Positions 18,985 through 28,622 of a stretch of 64,000 nt of DNA are shown here, one piece after another. Numbering within the stretch: the stretch's first letter is position 1; each line of letters starts with the position of its first letter. This stretch comes from Roseateles aquatilis (GTDB lineage Bacteria; Pseudomonadota; Gammaproteobacteria; Burkholderiales; Burkholderiaceae_C): the NCBI RefSeq assembly GCF_002205645.1, contig NZ_NIOF01000011.1:182845-246844 (forward strand), written 5' to 3'. Under the pieces are notes generated by a model, which ran no database searches, was not told the origin of the DNA, and saw only the letters and a program-made list of their open reading frames with translations. Position numbers and translations under genes: made by a program.

Positions 18985-20733
18985 TCACCGCGGCGTCGTG
19001 CCGCTCCCCTCGATCACCCGCACCACCTCCCCCCACGGCACCAGCTTGAAGTTCTGCCGTCCCATCGGCCAACGCTTGTGGCCGTCCTGCACGACGAGCA
19101 GGCCCTCGCCGTACTCGCCGCCCAGCGACGTGGAGGTCACGTCCAGCCCATCCGTTTCCGATACGCCGTCGATGCCGCGCGCCGCGTTCAGCCCGATGCG
19201 GAAGCGACCCTTCACCGCATGCGGTGCGTCGGCGTCCAGCACGACGTAGCTGTCGTTGCCCTGCGAGGACACCACCAGCCAGGCGCCGCGCGGCCCGCGG
19301 TGCACCGCCATGCCTTCGACGTCCGCGTGCAAGGTCTCCCCGACCGGCAGGATCAGCGTCGCATCGCCGAGCTTGCCGTCGGCGTCCAGCGCCACGCGCC
19401 ACAGGCCGCGCTTTTCCTCGCCGACGAAGAACTGCCGGCCGGCCTCGTCAGCGACGCAGCCTTCGGGTTGCGTCGCCAGCTTCAGCGAGGCCACTTCCGC
19501 CGCCGTCCAGCCGCCGCCCTTGCGGGCGACGCGCAGCTGGATCAGACGCCCATCCTTGTCATTGACGAAAACGTCCAGTCCGCCGGCCGGATTGCGCGCG
19601 CTGCAGATGCCGTAGACGTCCTCCAGCCCGGTGGGCAGCTCGGCCAGCGTCTTCACGCGGCCGGCGGCATCGATGCCGAACAGCAGCACGCTGCGCTGGT
19701 CGCGCTGCGTGGCGACCGCCAGGTCCCAGTCGCGGCCGTCGTAGCGCAGGCGTTGACGGAGGTCGACGTTGTTGACCCGGCCCACCGGCAGGAACTGCGT
19801 CTCGCGGCCTTGCAGGTCGTAGACGGCCAGGCCGCGCTTCTTGTCGGTGCCCAGGATGCGGCTCCTGGCCGGCTGCGAGGCGTGGACCCAGATCGCCGGA
19901 TCGTCCGCGGCATCGCCGGCGCCGCGGACCGGCTCGGTCTGCGCGGACGGCACCGCGACCGGGATCACCGGCGCGAGGCGCGAGGCGCGCGCCTCCAGCC
20001 ACAGCGGCAGGTCCTGCGGCGCCAGGCCCGGCGCGACCAGCTCGCGGCCGGCTCGTTCCGGATCGGCGTTGAAGGCCCACAGGCCGACGTCGGACTCGGC
20101 GACGTACAAGGTCCCCTCGTCGTCTCGGACGGCGCAGGCCTTGGCGTCGGGCACCGCGGCGAACAGGCGCAAGACCTGGCCCTCGGCCATGCCGCGCGTG
20201 GGCGACGACGGCGTCGTCAGCAGCCATTGCTCCGACAGGCCGTCGCTGCCCAGCAGGAAGGCCTGCAACGTCTGCTGACGCGGCTCCAGGTAGAGACAGA
20301 CGGCCTCCACGTCGACGGCGGGCGCGGCCCAGCGGGCACGCTCGCGCAGGCGATCGCCGCGGACCTCGATCAGCCGCAGCGCGCCGCTGTCGGCGTCCTG
20401 CAGCAGCGCGACGGTCGTGCCGTCGGCCAGCGCGCGCCGGTCCCAGCGCTTGGCGCGGACACTGAACTCGTCCACCACCCGGCCCTGCGCGTCGAGCAGG
20501 CGCAACCCGCTCTTGGCGAGCGACAGGGCAAGGGCCGGTGTCGTGGCGGCGGCCGCCGAGGCCTTGATCGCCGGCGTCGAGGCGCGGATCGCGGGGGCGC
20601 CCGTCGTCGCCTGCGCCATTGCCGTCGCGGCGGGGGCGGCCATCGCCACGGGCGCCAGCATCGCGGCCACGGACAGGGCCGCGATCGTCCGCTTCATGGG
20701 CTTGGTCTTCTTCGTCTTGTTCGTCATCGTCAT
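18985..20733 (-). CDS. Beta-propeller phytase (3-phytase), dual-domain
   Basis: Hydrolyses phytate to lower inositol phosphates outside the cytoplasm. 582 aa from ATG 20733; a second ATG at 20697 would give a cleaner signal peptide (MKRTIAALSVAAMLAPVAMA). The C-terminal half (about 235-582) has the propeller phytase motifs: DAADDPAIW, VNNVDLR, GLEDVYGIC, TQPEGCVAD, ADVEGMAV and SSQGNDSY, which supply calcium and phosphate ligands. The N-terminal half (about 55-230) looks like an incomplete, degenerate propeller, as in dual-domain phytases where it boosts activity. It follows a TonB receptor gene by 23 bases, so the pair probably works in phosphate scavenging. Confidence 0.9.
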   Translation of the reverse strand: MTMTNKTKKTKPMKRTIAALSVAAMLAPVAMAAPAATAMAQATTGAPAIRASTPAIKASAAAATTPALALSLAKSGLRLLDAQGRVVDEFSVRAKRWDRRALADGTTVALLQDADSGALRLIEVRGDRLRERARWAAPAVDVEAVCLYLEPRQQTLQAFLLGSDGLSEQWLLTTPSSPTRGMAEGQVLRLFAAVPDAKACAVRDDEGTLYVAESDVGLWAFNADPERAGRELVAPGLAPQDLPLWLEARASRLAPVIPVAVPSAQTEPVRGAGDAADDPAIWVHASQPARSRILGTDKKRGLAVYDLQGRETQFLPVGRVNNVDLRQRLRYDGRDWDLAVATQRDQRSVLLFGIDAAGRVKTLAELPTGLEDVYGICSARNPAGGLDVFVNDKDGRLIQLRVARKGGGWTAAEVASLKLATQPEGCVADEAGRQFFVGEEKRGLWRVALDADGKLGDATLILPVGETLHADVEGMAVHRGPRGAWLVVSSQGNDSYVVLDADAPHAVKGRFRIGLNAARGIDGVSETDGLDVTSTSLGGEYGEGLLVVQDGHKRWPMGRQNFKLVPWGEVVRVIEGSGTTPR

Positions 20734-20756
20734 GGGGATCGTTTCCTGTCCGCGCT

Positions 20757-23357
20757 TCAGAACATCGCCAGCTTCAGGCTCACCTTGTAGGCGCGGCCGT
20801 ACTGCTCGTACTGCATGTTGCGGGCCTTGTCGCCCTGGTAGACGTAGTAGCGCTCGTTGCTCAGGTTCAGCGCCTCGAGCTGCAACTGCAGGCCCTTGGC
20901 CAGCTGGATGCGCATCGACGCGTCGATCTGGTTCTGCTTGTCGACCTTGCGGTCCTGCGCGGCGTCCAGCACGTCGCCGACCTCCAGCAGGTAGGGCGAC
21001 TTGTGGTTCAGCGCGATGCGGGCGCCGAAGGCCGGCGATTCCCAGCCCAGGCTCAGGTTGATGCTGCGGTCCGACTGGCTGGGCAGCGCGATGCGGCGCG
21101 TGACGAGCTTGCCGTCGTCGTAGCCGCCGATCGTCGCGCGCGACTTCACGAAGCTGCCGTTGGCGCCGACCACCAGCCCGTTCCACGGCGCCGGCAGCGT
21201 GCTCAGCGCCTGCGTCCAGGACAGCTCCAGACCGCGCACCGTCGCATCGCCGCCGTTGGCGAAGGACTCGACGTGGCTGAAGTCCTCCCAGCCCGGCGCG
21301 CCCGCCAGGTCGGTCTGGAACGCGAAGTCGCGGATCTTCTTGTGGAAGACGTAGGCCGACACCGTGCCGTCGCGGCCCAGGCGCTGCTCCACGCCCAGAT
21401 CCAGGTTGCGCGAGCGCAGCGGCTTGAGCGCCGGATTGCCGACCGTGGCCTCGTCGCCGTCGACGGTGACGCCCGGGCTCAACTGCCCGAAGGCCGGCCG
21501 CACCACCGAGTGCGTCAGCGCCGCGCGCAGCACCAGCCCGCCGCCGAGCTGTTGGCGCAGCAGCACCGCCGGCAGCCAGTGACGGCTGCGGGTCTCCTGG
21601 TGGATGGGGCTGAGCGCGCCGTCCTTGGCCGCGGTGCCGTCGGCGGTGAAGCGCACGCGCTCATGGCGCAGACCGACCAGCCACTGCGTGCCGCCTTGCT
21701 CGACTTGCGCCTGGACGTAACCGGCGTCGACACGCTCCTTCATGCCGAAGTCGTTCACCACCGAATCGACCGGATCGCGGAACGCGTTCAGGTCGTAGGC
21801 GCCGTACAGCGCGCGCAGCTTGCCCGGATCGATGCCGGGGCCGAAGGACGTCCACGGATAGTCGACCGCGTCGTCCGACAGGAAGCCGCCCAGGCCCAGC
21901 TTCGACGACGCCACGTTGTACGGCGCCTTCTTGAGCACCTTGGCGCTGGGCGCGTAGGTCTCCTGCGTGTTGTCCTTGTCGCGGCGCGACGCCTTCAGGC
22001 CGACCTTGAGGTCGACGTCCCAGCCGGCCAGGCCGAACTCGCGCTGCACGTCGGCCTTCAGGTGGCGGACGCGGTCGGTGGCCTGGCTCTGCTCGACCTT
22101 GGCCTTGTTGAAGCTGTAGCGCGACGCGTCGTTCAAGCCTGCGACCGCGGTCGGCATCGGCTTGACGGTGTCGGCGTAACCGAGGCCGGAGAAGTCGGCG
22201 GTGAAGGACGACGAGCTCAGCGTGTCGGGCTTGTTCTCGCTGGCGCGGCCGGCGCCGGCCTCGCCCCAGAGCTTCCAGGGGCCGCGCGTCAGCTCGGTGC
22301 CCAGCACCACGGCGCTGGACTTGTTGATCTCGCGGCGTGCCTTCAGGCCGCGGCTGACGGTGCCGTCGCCGGTCTCGCCGGGGGCCTGCGCCTCCTCGAA
22401 CTCGACCTTCATCGACTGGCGGCTCTCCTCGTCGGTGAACTTGCTGCTGAAGCTGCGCAGGTACAGCAGCGTGCCGTCGTCGGGCTTGAAGTCGAGGTTG
22501 AGCGCGGCGCCGACGCGCTCGCGGGTGATGGCGTAGCGGCGCAGCTCGAAGCTGTTCAGCTTGTCGCCGTCCCAGTCGCCGCCGGTCTCGGTGTTGTCGC
22601 TGGCGAAGCGGCGACGGTCGCCGGACAGCGCCACGGCCACGCCCAGCGTGCCGCCGGCGAAGCGGTCGGCGAAGGCCACCGAGCCGCGCGGGCGGGTCGC
22701 GCCGGCGTTGGCGTCGTAGTTGCCGCCGAGCTCCATCGTGAACAGGCGGCCGGGCTGGTCGAACGCGCTCAGCGTGCGCACCGTCACCGTGCCGCCCAGC
22801 GAGTTGGCGTCCTGGTCCGGTGTCAGCGTCTTCTGCACTTCCAGCGAGCGGATCAGGCCGGCCGGCACCAGGTCCAGACCCGGCGCGCGGCGGTCGGCCT
22901 CGGAGGCCGGCGTCAGCGCGCCGTTGATGTTGACGGCGTTGTAGTCGGGCCCCAGGCCGCGGACGCGGATGAAGCGGCCCTCGCCCTGGTCGCGCTCGAC
23001 CGACACGCCCGGCAGGCGCGCCAACGCCTCGGCGGCGTTGTTGTCCGGCAGTTGCCCGATGCCGTCGGCATGCACGATGTTGACGATGCCCTGCGCGGCG
23101 GACTGCTTGTCGATCGCCGAGCGCAGCGCGGCCGCCTGGCCGACGGTCACGACGGTGTCGAGCTTGTGCGCGTCAGGCCTGACGTCCTTGGCGGGGGAGG
23201 CCTTGTCCTTCTCGGCGGACTTGTCGGCGGGCTTGGCGTCGCTCCTGGCATCGGCGGCCGGGGCTTGCTGCGCCAGCACGGGCGCGGCGACGAACAGCGT
23301 GGACAGGCACAGGGCCAGCAGGGTGGGGCGGGGGAGGGGGCGGGACGGCGTGCGCAT
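20757..23357 (-). CDS. TonB-dependent outer-membrane receptor, phytase-linked
   Basis: An 866-residue receptor. Signal peptide about 1-30 (ending VLAQQ), a Lys/Asp-rich linker, a TonB box-like LDTVVTVG, then the plug domain (about 80-210: INGALTPASEADRR, DANSLGGTVTVRT) and a 22-strand barrel ending in KVSLKLAMF with the required terminal Phe. Start ATG 23357 was chosen because the signal peptide begins there. In the same transcript as the phytase, it is the likely uptake route for phytate or its products, perhaps as a metal complex. Substrate is inferred from context. Confidence 0.9.
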   Translation of the reverse strand: MRTPSRPLPRPTLLALCLSTLFVAAPVLAQQAPAADARSDAKPADKSAEKDKASPAKDVRPDAHKLDTVVTVGQAAALRSAIDKQSAAQGIVNIVHADGIGQLPDNNAAEALARLPGVSVERDQGEGRFIRVRGLGPDYNAVNINGALTPASEADRRAPGLDLVPAGLIRSLEVQKTLTPDQDANSLGGTVTVRTLSAFDQPGRLFTMELGGNYDANAGATRPRGSVAFADRFAGGTLGVAVALSGDRRRFASDNTETGGDWDGDKLNSFELRRYAITRERVGAALNLDFKPDDGTLLYLRSFSSKFTDEESRQSMKVEFEEAQAPGETGDGTVSRGLKARREINKSSAVVLGTELTRGPWKLWGEAGAGRASENKPDTLSSSSFTADFSGLGYADTVKPMPTAVAGLNDASRYSFNKAKVEQSQATDRVRHLKADVQREFGLAGWDVDLKVGLKASRRDKDNTQETYAPSAKVLKKAPYNVASSKLGLGGFLSDDAVDYPWTSFGPGIDPGKLRALYGAYDLNAFRDPVDSVVNDFGMKERVDAGYVQAQVEQGGTQWLVGLRHERVRFTADGTAAKDGALSPIHQETRSRHWLPAVLLRQQLGGGLVLRAALTHSVVRPAFGQLSPGVTVDGDEATVGNPALKPLRSRNLDLGVEQRLGRDGTVSAYVFHKKIRDFAFQTDLAGAPGWEDFSHVESFANGGDATVRGLELSWTQALSTLPAPWNGLVVGANGSFVKSRATIGGYDDGKLVTRRIALPSQSDRSINLSLGWESPAFGARIALNHKSPYLLEVGDVLDAAQDRKVDKQNQIDASMRIQLAKGLQLQLEALNLSNERYYVYQGDKARNMQYEQYGRAYKVSLKLAMF

Positions 23358-23544
23358 GGTCGTGGGTCGGTGAGTCGGGAATGCGGCGCACGTTAGGAAT
23401 CGCGAATGGCGACGCCGTGACAGTGCGGCATCCGCGCCAAGGTCCGGCGCGGACGGCTCCATCGCGGCGCGCCGGTGAGCCGATCCGACCCCCCGTCCGC
23501 GCGACGACGGCGAGTGTCACAAACGCTGCCTAGCATCGCGCGCC

Positions 23545-24438
23545 ATGAAACTCGTGTTGCCCCGCCCGCCGCTGGTGCTCGCTCCGGTCGCCGGGTCGCG
23601 TCACTTCGGCCACGCGCTGCTGCTGGCGATGGCCGGCATCACCTGGCTCTTCGCCTACTGGGCGATCGCCAAGCCGGTCGCGGTCTGGCGCTGGATCGAC
23701 ATCGTCAGCGAGGCCGCGATTGTCGCCATGCTGGGGCTGTGGCTGGTGCAACTGCGCGCCAGCCGGCCCGCTGGCCGCGTCACCACCTGGCTGTGCCTGG
23801 GACTGTCCGGCATGCTGATGGGCGGCTGGGCCGACCTGATGGATGAATTCTGGAAGCTGCCGCGCGAGTACACGCTGTTGATGGGCATGGAATCGACCTT
23901 CCACGTCATCGGCATGGTCGGGCTGACCTTCGGCCTGCACCTGTGGCGGCAGGAACAGCTGGCCCTCAACGCGCTGCGTACCGGCCGCGAGCGCGGCTAT
24001 CGCGAGCACGCCCAGATCGACGGACTGACCCAGCTCGGCGACGGCGCCTACCTGCTCGATCAGATCCGTCTGCAGCAGCGCGCGGGCGGACCGGCCACGC
24101 TGGTCATGCTCGGCTGGCAGGACCTGCCCGCGCTGGCACGCGGGCATGGACTGGCCGAGGCCGACCGCCTGCTGCAGGCCACCGGGCCTTTGCTGCTGCT
24201 GCAACTGCGGCCCGGCGACCTGCTGTGCCGATACGCCGCCGACCGTTTCGTCGCGCTGCTGCCGGTGGCCGACGCGGGCCTGCCCGGCGACCTGCTGGCG
24301 GCGCTGAACGCCCATGTCCATCCCTGCGCCGATGGGCGCACCCGCACGCGCCTGGACGCCTGCCTGGCCAGCGCCGAGCTCCATCCGTCCGAGGACGCCG
24401 AAGCACAACTGCTGCGTCTGCTGGAGCGGCTGCGGTGA
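23545..24438 (+). CDS. Membrane protein with degenerate GGDEF domain
   Basis: A 297-residue protein. The first 135 residues contain four hydrophobic segments, followed by a GGDEF-like domain that keeps DGLTQLGDGAYLLDQI (159-174) but has AADRF (231-235) in place of GGDEF. It is therefore unlikely to be a working cyclase. The domain is also short at its C-terminus. A possible -10 element TAGCAT (23531-23536) is only eight bases before ATG 23545. The next gene, an AraC-type regulator, overlaps it by GTGA, suggesting that the pair forms a signalling unit. Confidence 0.75.
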   Translation: MKLVLPRPPLVLAPVAGSRHFGHALLLAMAGITWLFAYWAIAKPVAVWRWIDIVSEAAIVAMLGLWLVQLRASRPAGRVTTWLCLGLSGMLMGGWADLMDEFWKLPREYTLLMGMESTFHVIGMVGLTFGLHLWRQEQLALNALRTGRERGYREHAQIDGLTQLGDGAYLLDQIRLQQRAGGPATLVMLGWQDLPALARGHGLAEADRLLQATGPLLLLQLRPGDLLCRYAADRFVALLPVADAGLPGDLLAALNAHVHPCADGRTRTRLDACLASAELHPSEDAEAQLLRLLERLR

Positions 24439-25469
24439 GCGACGCGCTGGCGAGCCTGCGTCAAGCGTTGCCCGCCGGCATCGCGCCACATTACGGCGCC
24501 GATCACGCCTTCATCCCGTGGGCCTATCAGGGCGCGCTGCTGGCGGAGTTCGCCCGCAGCCGCTCGATCGCGCCCGAGGAGTGGCTGCACCGCTGCGGCG
24601 TCGTGCCGGGGCAGGCGCTGTCGGCGCGGCAACTGCTGTCGATGCTGGCGGCGTTGCAGCCGCTGTCGCGCGACGTGGGTTTCGTCATCGGCCAGCTCAG
24701 CCTGCCCGGGCATTACGGCCTGGCCAGCCAGGCGCTGCAGCAGGCCGGCGATCTGCGCCAGGCCCTGCGCGTGCTGTGCGATTGGCCGGCGCGGCTCTCG
24801 CCGCTGCTGACGCCGCGCCTGATCCAGACCGACGACGAGCTGCTGCTCGTCTGGACCGAGGCCTGCGGCGCGCCGCCCAGCCTGCAGCCGCTGCTGGTGG
24901 ACATGCAGATGGGCGCCGTCGTCGCGATGGCGCAGTGGCTGGGCGGCGGGCGCGCGCTGCCGTGGACTTTCAGCTTCAACCGGACCCGTCCGCGCGAGCT
25001 GTCGCAGCATGCCGCCTACCTCGGCCCTGACCTGCACTTCGGTTGCCAGGTCGACGCGATGCGCCTGCCCCTGGCGGCCGCGACCGTGCCGTGGGCCACC
25101 GCCGCGACGGGCCGACCCGCGCTGGCGGCGGGCGCATTGGCGCAGGGCGCCGATCCCGAAGCCGCCTGGCGCGGGCAGCTCGCGGCGCTCTACGACCACC
25201 TGCTGGCGGAGATCGGCGGGCAGCCGTCCCTGGACCGCAGCGCGCGCCGCTTCGGCGTCAGCCCGGCGACGTTGAAACGCCAGCTGGCGCAACTCGGCAC
25301 GCATCATCAGGCGCAGCTCGACCAGGTCCGCGCGCACGCGGCGCTCTACCTCATGACGTTGCGCGGACAGCGCGGCGAGGCGGTGGCGCGCTCGCTGGGC
25401 TTCCAGGACAAGAGCAACTTCCGGCGCTCGTTCCGACGCTGGACGGGGATGACGCCGGGGATGCTCTGA
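24435..25469 (+). CDS. AraC-family transcriptional regulator (OruR/ArgR-like N-domain)
   Basis: A 344-residue regulator that starts at GTG 24435, overlapping the preceding stop by four bases. The N-terminal half is the AraC-type ligand domain of PF12625 (LSRDVGFVIGQLSLPGHYG; LGPDLHFGCQVDAMRLP). The C-terminal HTH_18 (about 258-344) includes LDRSARRFGVSPATLKRQL and SLGFQDKSNFRRSFRRWTG. A longer reading frame upstream is noncoding. Ligand unknown; it may act on or respond with the coupled membrane GGDEF-like protein. Confidence 0.88.
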   Translation: MSDALASLRQALPAGIAPHYGADHAFIPWAYQGALLAEFARSRSIAPEEWLHRCGVVPGQALSARQLLSMLAALQPLSRDVGFVIGQLSLPGHYGLASQALQQAGDLRQALRVLCDWPARLSPLLTPRLIQTDDELLLVWTEACGAPPSLQPLLVDMQMGAVVAMAQWLGGGRALPWTFSFNRTRPRELSQHAAYLGPDLHFGCQVDAMRLPLAAATVPWATAATGRPALAAGALAQGADPEAAWRGQLAALYDHLLAEIGGQPSLDRSARRFGVSPATLKRQLAQLGTHHQAQLDQVRAHAALYLMTLRGQRGEAVARSLGFQDKSNFRRSFRRWTGMTPGML

Positions 25470-25613
25470 GGCGGCCGGCGCCTTCCGATCCAGGCGATCC
25501 ATCGGAGCCACCCGAGCGATGGGGCCGCTCGCGGACCCGGCCATCACGCCTTGCGAAGGCCCGCGGACGGAGCGCGCGCGGCGCGCTCCGGCGGGGACGC
25601 CTAGACTCGCACC

Positions 25614-26441
25614 ATGCCCACGGCGTTCGAGCATCCCCAGGATCAGGCCCAGTACCGCCGCCCCGCGCACCGCGAGGGCGTCGAGCTGTACCACGCCCAC
25701 ATCCTGCGACACAGCTTCGAGCCGCACACCCACGAGGCCTACGGCCTGGGCGCGATCACCGGCGGCGTCGGCCGCTTCCGCTGGCGCGGCGGCGAGCACC
25801 TGGCGCCGCGCGCCACGCTGATGCTGATGAATCCCGAGGACATCCACACCGGCGAGGCCGCCACGGCCGAGGCGTGGGGTTATCGGATGGTCTATCTGGA
25901 GGAGTCGCTGCTGGCGGAGCTCTACGGCGGCCCCGCCTGGCGCTTCAATGCCGCCGTCGCGCACGACGCGCAGGCCGCCACGCGCGCCGCCGCGCTGATC
26001 GCGGCGCTGTGGCGCGCCAGCGAGCCGCTGGCCTTCGACAGCGCGCTGCTGGAGCTGGTCCAGGGCCTGAGCCGCCACGCGCATCGCGCGCCGACGCGCC
26101 ACGACGGCGCCGCGCCACGCTTCGCGGCGGTGATCGAGCACATGCGCGCGCACCTCGACGAATCGCTGGACACCGGCCGGCTCGCCGCCGTCGCCGGGCT
26201 CAGCCCGTTCCACTTCCTGCGCAGCTTCAAGGCCCAGCATCACGCCACGCCGCAGCAGGCGCTGATGGCGCTGCGCCTGAACGAGGCCAAGCGCCAGCTG
26301 GCCGCAGGCCAGCCGCCGGCACAGGTGGCCGCGGCCGTGGGCCTGACCGACCAGGCCCACCTGACGCGCGGCTTCGCGCGCCGCTACGGCGTCACGCCGG
26401 CGCGCTACCAGCAGCAACTGGGTACAAGACCGCGACCCTGA
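25614..26441 (+). CDS. AraC-family transcriptional regulator with cupin N-domain
   Basis: A 275-residue regulator. The N-terminal AraC_binding cupin has HTHEAYGLGAITGG and LMLMNPEDIHTGEA, and the C-terminal HTH_18 has DTGRLAAVAGLSPFHFLRSF and GLTDQAHLTRGFARRYGVTPARYQQ. It precedes a DMT-family exporter gene by 21 bases, the common pairing in which the regulator controls the transporter. A possible -10 TAGACT (25602-25607) lies only six bases before ATG, so the message may be leaderless. Confidence 0.9.
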   Translation: MPTAFEHPQDQAQYRRPAHREGVELYHAHILRHSFEPHTHEAYGLGAITGGVGRFRWRGGEHLAPRATLMLMNPEDIHTGEAATAEAWGYRMVYLEESLLAELYGGPAWRFNAAVAHDAQAATRAAALIAALWRASEPLAFDSALLELVQGLSRHAHRAPTRHDGAAPRFAAVIEHMRAHLDESLDTGRLAAVAGLSPFHFLRSFKAQHHATPQQALMALRLNEAKRQLAAGQPPAQVAAAVGLTDQAHLTRGFARRYGVTPARYQQQLGTRPRP

Positions 26442-26462
26442 CGCGGCGCGACATTGCGCCGC

Positions 26463-27470
26463 ATGCTGTCCGGATTCCTGTTCGCGCTCGCCGCCGGCCT
26501 GATGTGGGGCCTGGTGTTCGTCACCCCCCTGCTGCTGCCGGAGTACCCCGCCGCCATGCTGGTGGCCGGTCGTTATCTGGCCTTCGGCCTGCTGGCGGTG
26601 CCGCTGGCGTTGATCGACCGGCGCGAGCTGCGTCGCCTGACGCGCGCCGACTGGCGCGACGCGGTGCGGCTCTCCGCCATCGGCAACTTCCTCTACTACC
26701 TGGCGCTGGCCGCGGCGATCCAGCGCGCGGGCGGGCCCTTGCCGACGATGATCATCGGCACGCTGCCCGTCGTCATCGCGGTCTGCTCCAACCGCCGCAA
26801 CGCCGCGCGCGACGGCCATTACCGCTGGCGCGACCTGGCGCCCGCGCTGCTGCTGATCGCCGCCGGCATCGGCTGCGTCAACCAGGTCGAGCAGGCCTCG
26901 CTCGCGCCGCAGGCGATGGGGCGCTACCTGCAGGGCGCGGCGTTGGCGATCGTGGCGCTGGCCTGCTGGACCTGGTATCCGATCCGCAACGCCGACTGGC
27001 TGCGCACGCACACCGACCGCAGCCCGCGCGCCTGGGCGACGGCGCAGGGGCTGGTCACGCTGCCGATGGCGGCGCTGGCGTTCGCGCTGCTCGCCGTGGC
27101 GGACGGCGTCGGCCTGCCGCTGCTGCCCAGCGGTTTCGACTTCCCGGCCGGGCCTCGCGTGTGGCCGTACGTCGGCCTGATGGCGGCCGTGGGCCTGTTC
27201 GCGTCCTGGCTAGGCACGCTGTGCTGGAACGAGGCCAGCCAGCGCCTGCCGACCGCCCTGGTCGGCCAGCTGATCGTCTTCGAGACGCTGGCCGCGCTGA
27301 GTTACTCGCAGATGCATCGTGGGGCCTGGCCTCCGGCGCTGGGGGTGGCGGGGGTGCTGCTGCTCGTCGGCGGGGTGTGCTGGGCGCTGCGCCTCAAGCC
27401 GGTGGCGCCCGGCTCGGGCGCGAATCCCGGCGCGGGGCCGGGAACGGCATCTGCCCGCATCGCCGAGTAA
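26463..27470 (+). CDS. DMT-superfamily (EamA-type) transporter
   Basis: An inner-membrane protein of 335 aa with about ten hydrophobic segments in two five-helix halves, starting MLSGFLFALAAGLMWGLVFV. It is probably an exporter of amino acids or small metabolites under the AraC-type regulator just upstream. ATG 26463 is preferred to TTG 26454. The C-terminal 20 residues are Gly/Pro/Ala-rich and hydrophilic. Substrate cannot be predicted. Confidence 0.88.
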   Translation: MLSGFLFALAAGLMWGLVFVTPLLLPEYPAAMLVAGRYLAFGLLAVPLALIDRRELRRLTRADWRDAVRLSAIGNFLYYLALAAAIQRAGGPLPTMIIGTLPVVIAVCSNRRNAARDGHYRWRDLAPALLLIAAGIGCVNQVEQASLAPQAMGRYLQGAALAIVALACWTWYPIRNADWLRTHTDRSPRAWATAQGLVTLPMAALAFALLAVADGVGLPLLPSGFDFPAGPRVWPYVGLMAAVGLFASWLGTLCWNEASQRLPTALVGQLIVFETLAALSYSQMHRGAWPPALGVAGVLLLVGGVCWALRLKPVAPGSGANPGAGPGTASARIAE

Positions 27471-27521
27471 AGGCAGGTAAAAGCCGCGCGTCGCCGGCGC
27501 CTCGCTTTGCAAAATCGACGG

Positions 27522-28601
27522 ATGGACAAGGCGAAGCACTTCGAGCGATCTCAAGACACGGCCCACGATCAGGCGTGCGACCCGGGCCGACGCGCGCTGC
27601 TGACGCGCGCTGCCGCGATGTCGGCGGCATCGGCGATGCTCGGCGCGGGCGGCTGGACGGCGCTGCCCGCCTGGGCGGCCGACACGGCGAAACCCGCCGC
27701 GGCGGGCGAGGCGGCGGTGCGACAAGGCGTGTGGCGCGACCAGAAACGCCTGCGCGACGTGCCCTGGCGGCTGCGCCTGCCCGCGGGCGAGAAGCCGGTG
27801 GCGCTGGTGGTGTTCTCGCACGGCCTGGGTGGCAGCCTGGACGGCGGCACGGAATGGGCGCAGGCCTGGGCCGACGCGGGCATCGCCACCCTGCACCTGC
27901 AGCATGCCGGCAGCGACCGGGCCATCTGGAGCGGCGGGCTGGCGGCGGTGAAGGCGGCGGCCAGCGCCGAGCAGTTGATCGACCGTGGCCACGACGTGCA
28001 GTTCGCCGTCGAGCAATTGCTGCAACTGCAGAAGAGCGGCGACGCCGCCTGGGCGCGCGTGCGGCCGGACGCGCTCGGCATGTCGGGCCACTCCTTCGGC
28101 GCGCAGACCACGCTGGCGGTCGCGGGCCGGGACTTCCAGATGCGCAGCGCGCCCGATCTGTCCGAGTCGCGCTTCAAGGCCTTCGCCGCGTTCAGCCCGT
28201 CGGCCGGGCATTTCCCCGGCGGCATCAAGGGCATCACTCGACCCATGCTGTGCCTGACCGGCAGCCTGGACGGCAACCCGCTCGGCCAGGAGCGCGACGG
28301 CCGTTACCGCCGCGCCGTCTACGACACGCTGCCGGCCGGCGCCAAGGCGCTGCTGTGGCTGGAAGGCGCGGACCACATGACCTTCGGCGGAGGTGGCGAA
28401 CGCGGCGCCGGTTTCGGCCAGCGGCTGCTGGGCCGCGAGCGCGACGGTGCCCCGGAGAAGCTGGCCGCGCATCACGCCGCGGTGATCAAGACGATCACGA
28501 CGGACTGGTGGCGCTGGCGCCTGTTGGAAGACGAGGGCGCCATCGCCCGGCTCAAGGCGCCGAAGGGCCTGAACGCCGATGACGAATGGCTGCAGGGCTG
28601 A
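27522..28601 (+). CDS. Exported alpha/beta hydrolase (dienelactone hydrolase-like), Tat signal
   Basis: A 359-residue hydrolase. The N-terminus carries a twin-arginine-like signal (GRRALLTRAAAMSAASAML), so a folded enzyme may be exported. The fold shows VVFSHGLGG (oxyanion loop), the nucleophile elbow GHSFGAQT, and a late WLEGADHMTF that supplies the catalytic His. It is similar to chlorophyllase- or platelet-acetylhydrolase-like esterases; the substrate is unknown. It is convergent with the MocR-type gene, only 21 bases away. Confidence 0.85.
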   Translation: MDKAKHFERSQDTAHDQACDPGRRALLTRAAAMSAASAMLGAGGWTALPAWAADTAKPAAAGEAAVRQGVWRDQKRLRDVPWRLRLPAGEKPVALVVFSHGLGGSLDGGTEWAQAWADAGIATLHLQHAGSDRAIWSGGLAAVKAAASAEQLIDRGHDVQFAVEQLLQLQKSGDAAWARVRPDALGMSGHSFGAQTTLAVAGRDFQMRSAPDLSESRFKAFAAFSPSAGHFPGGIKGITRPMLCLTGSLDGNPLGQERDGRYRRAVYDTLPAGAKALLWLEGADHMTFGGGGERGAGFGQRLLGRERDGAPEKLAAHHAAVIKTITTDWWRWRLLEDEGAIARLKAPKGLNADDEWLQG

Positions 28602-28603
28602 GC

Positions 28604-28622
28604 GCGCGGCCGGGCGCCGCGC
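28604..28622. terminator. Possible bidirectional hairpin between convergent genes
   Basis: GCGCGGC (28604-28610) and GCCGCGC (28616-28622) with a five-base loop fill almost the whole gap between the stops of two convergent genes. No T-run on either side, so termination strength is uncertain. Confidence 0.4.
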
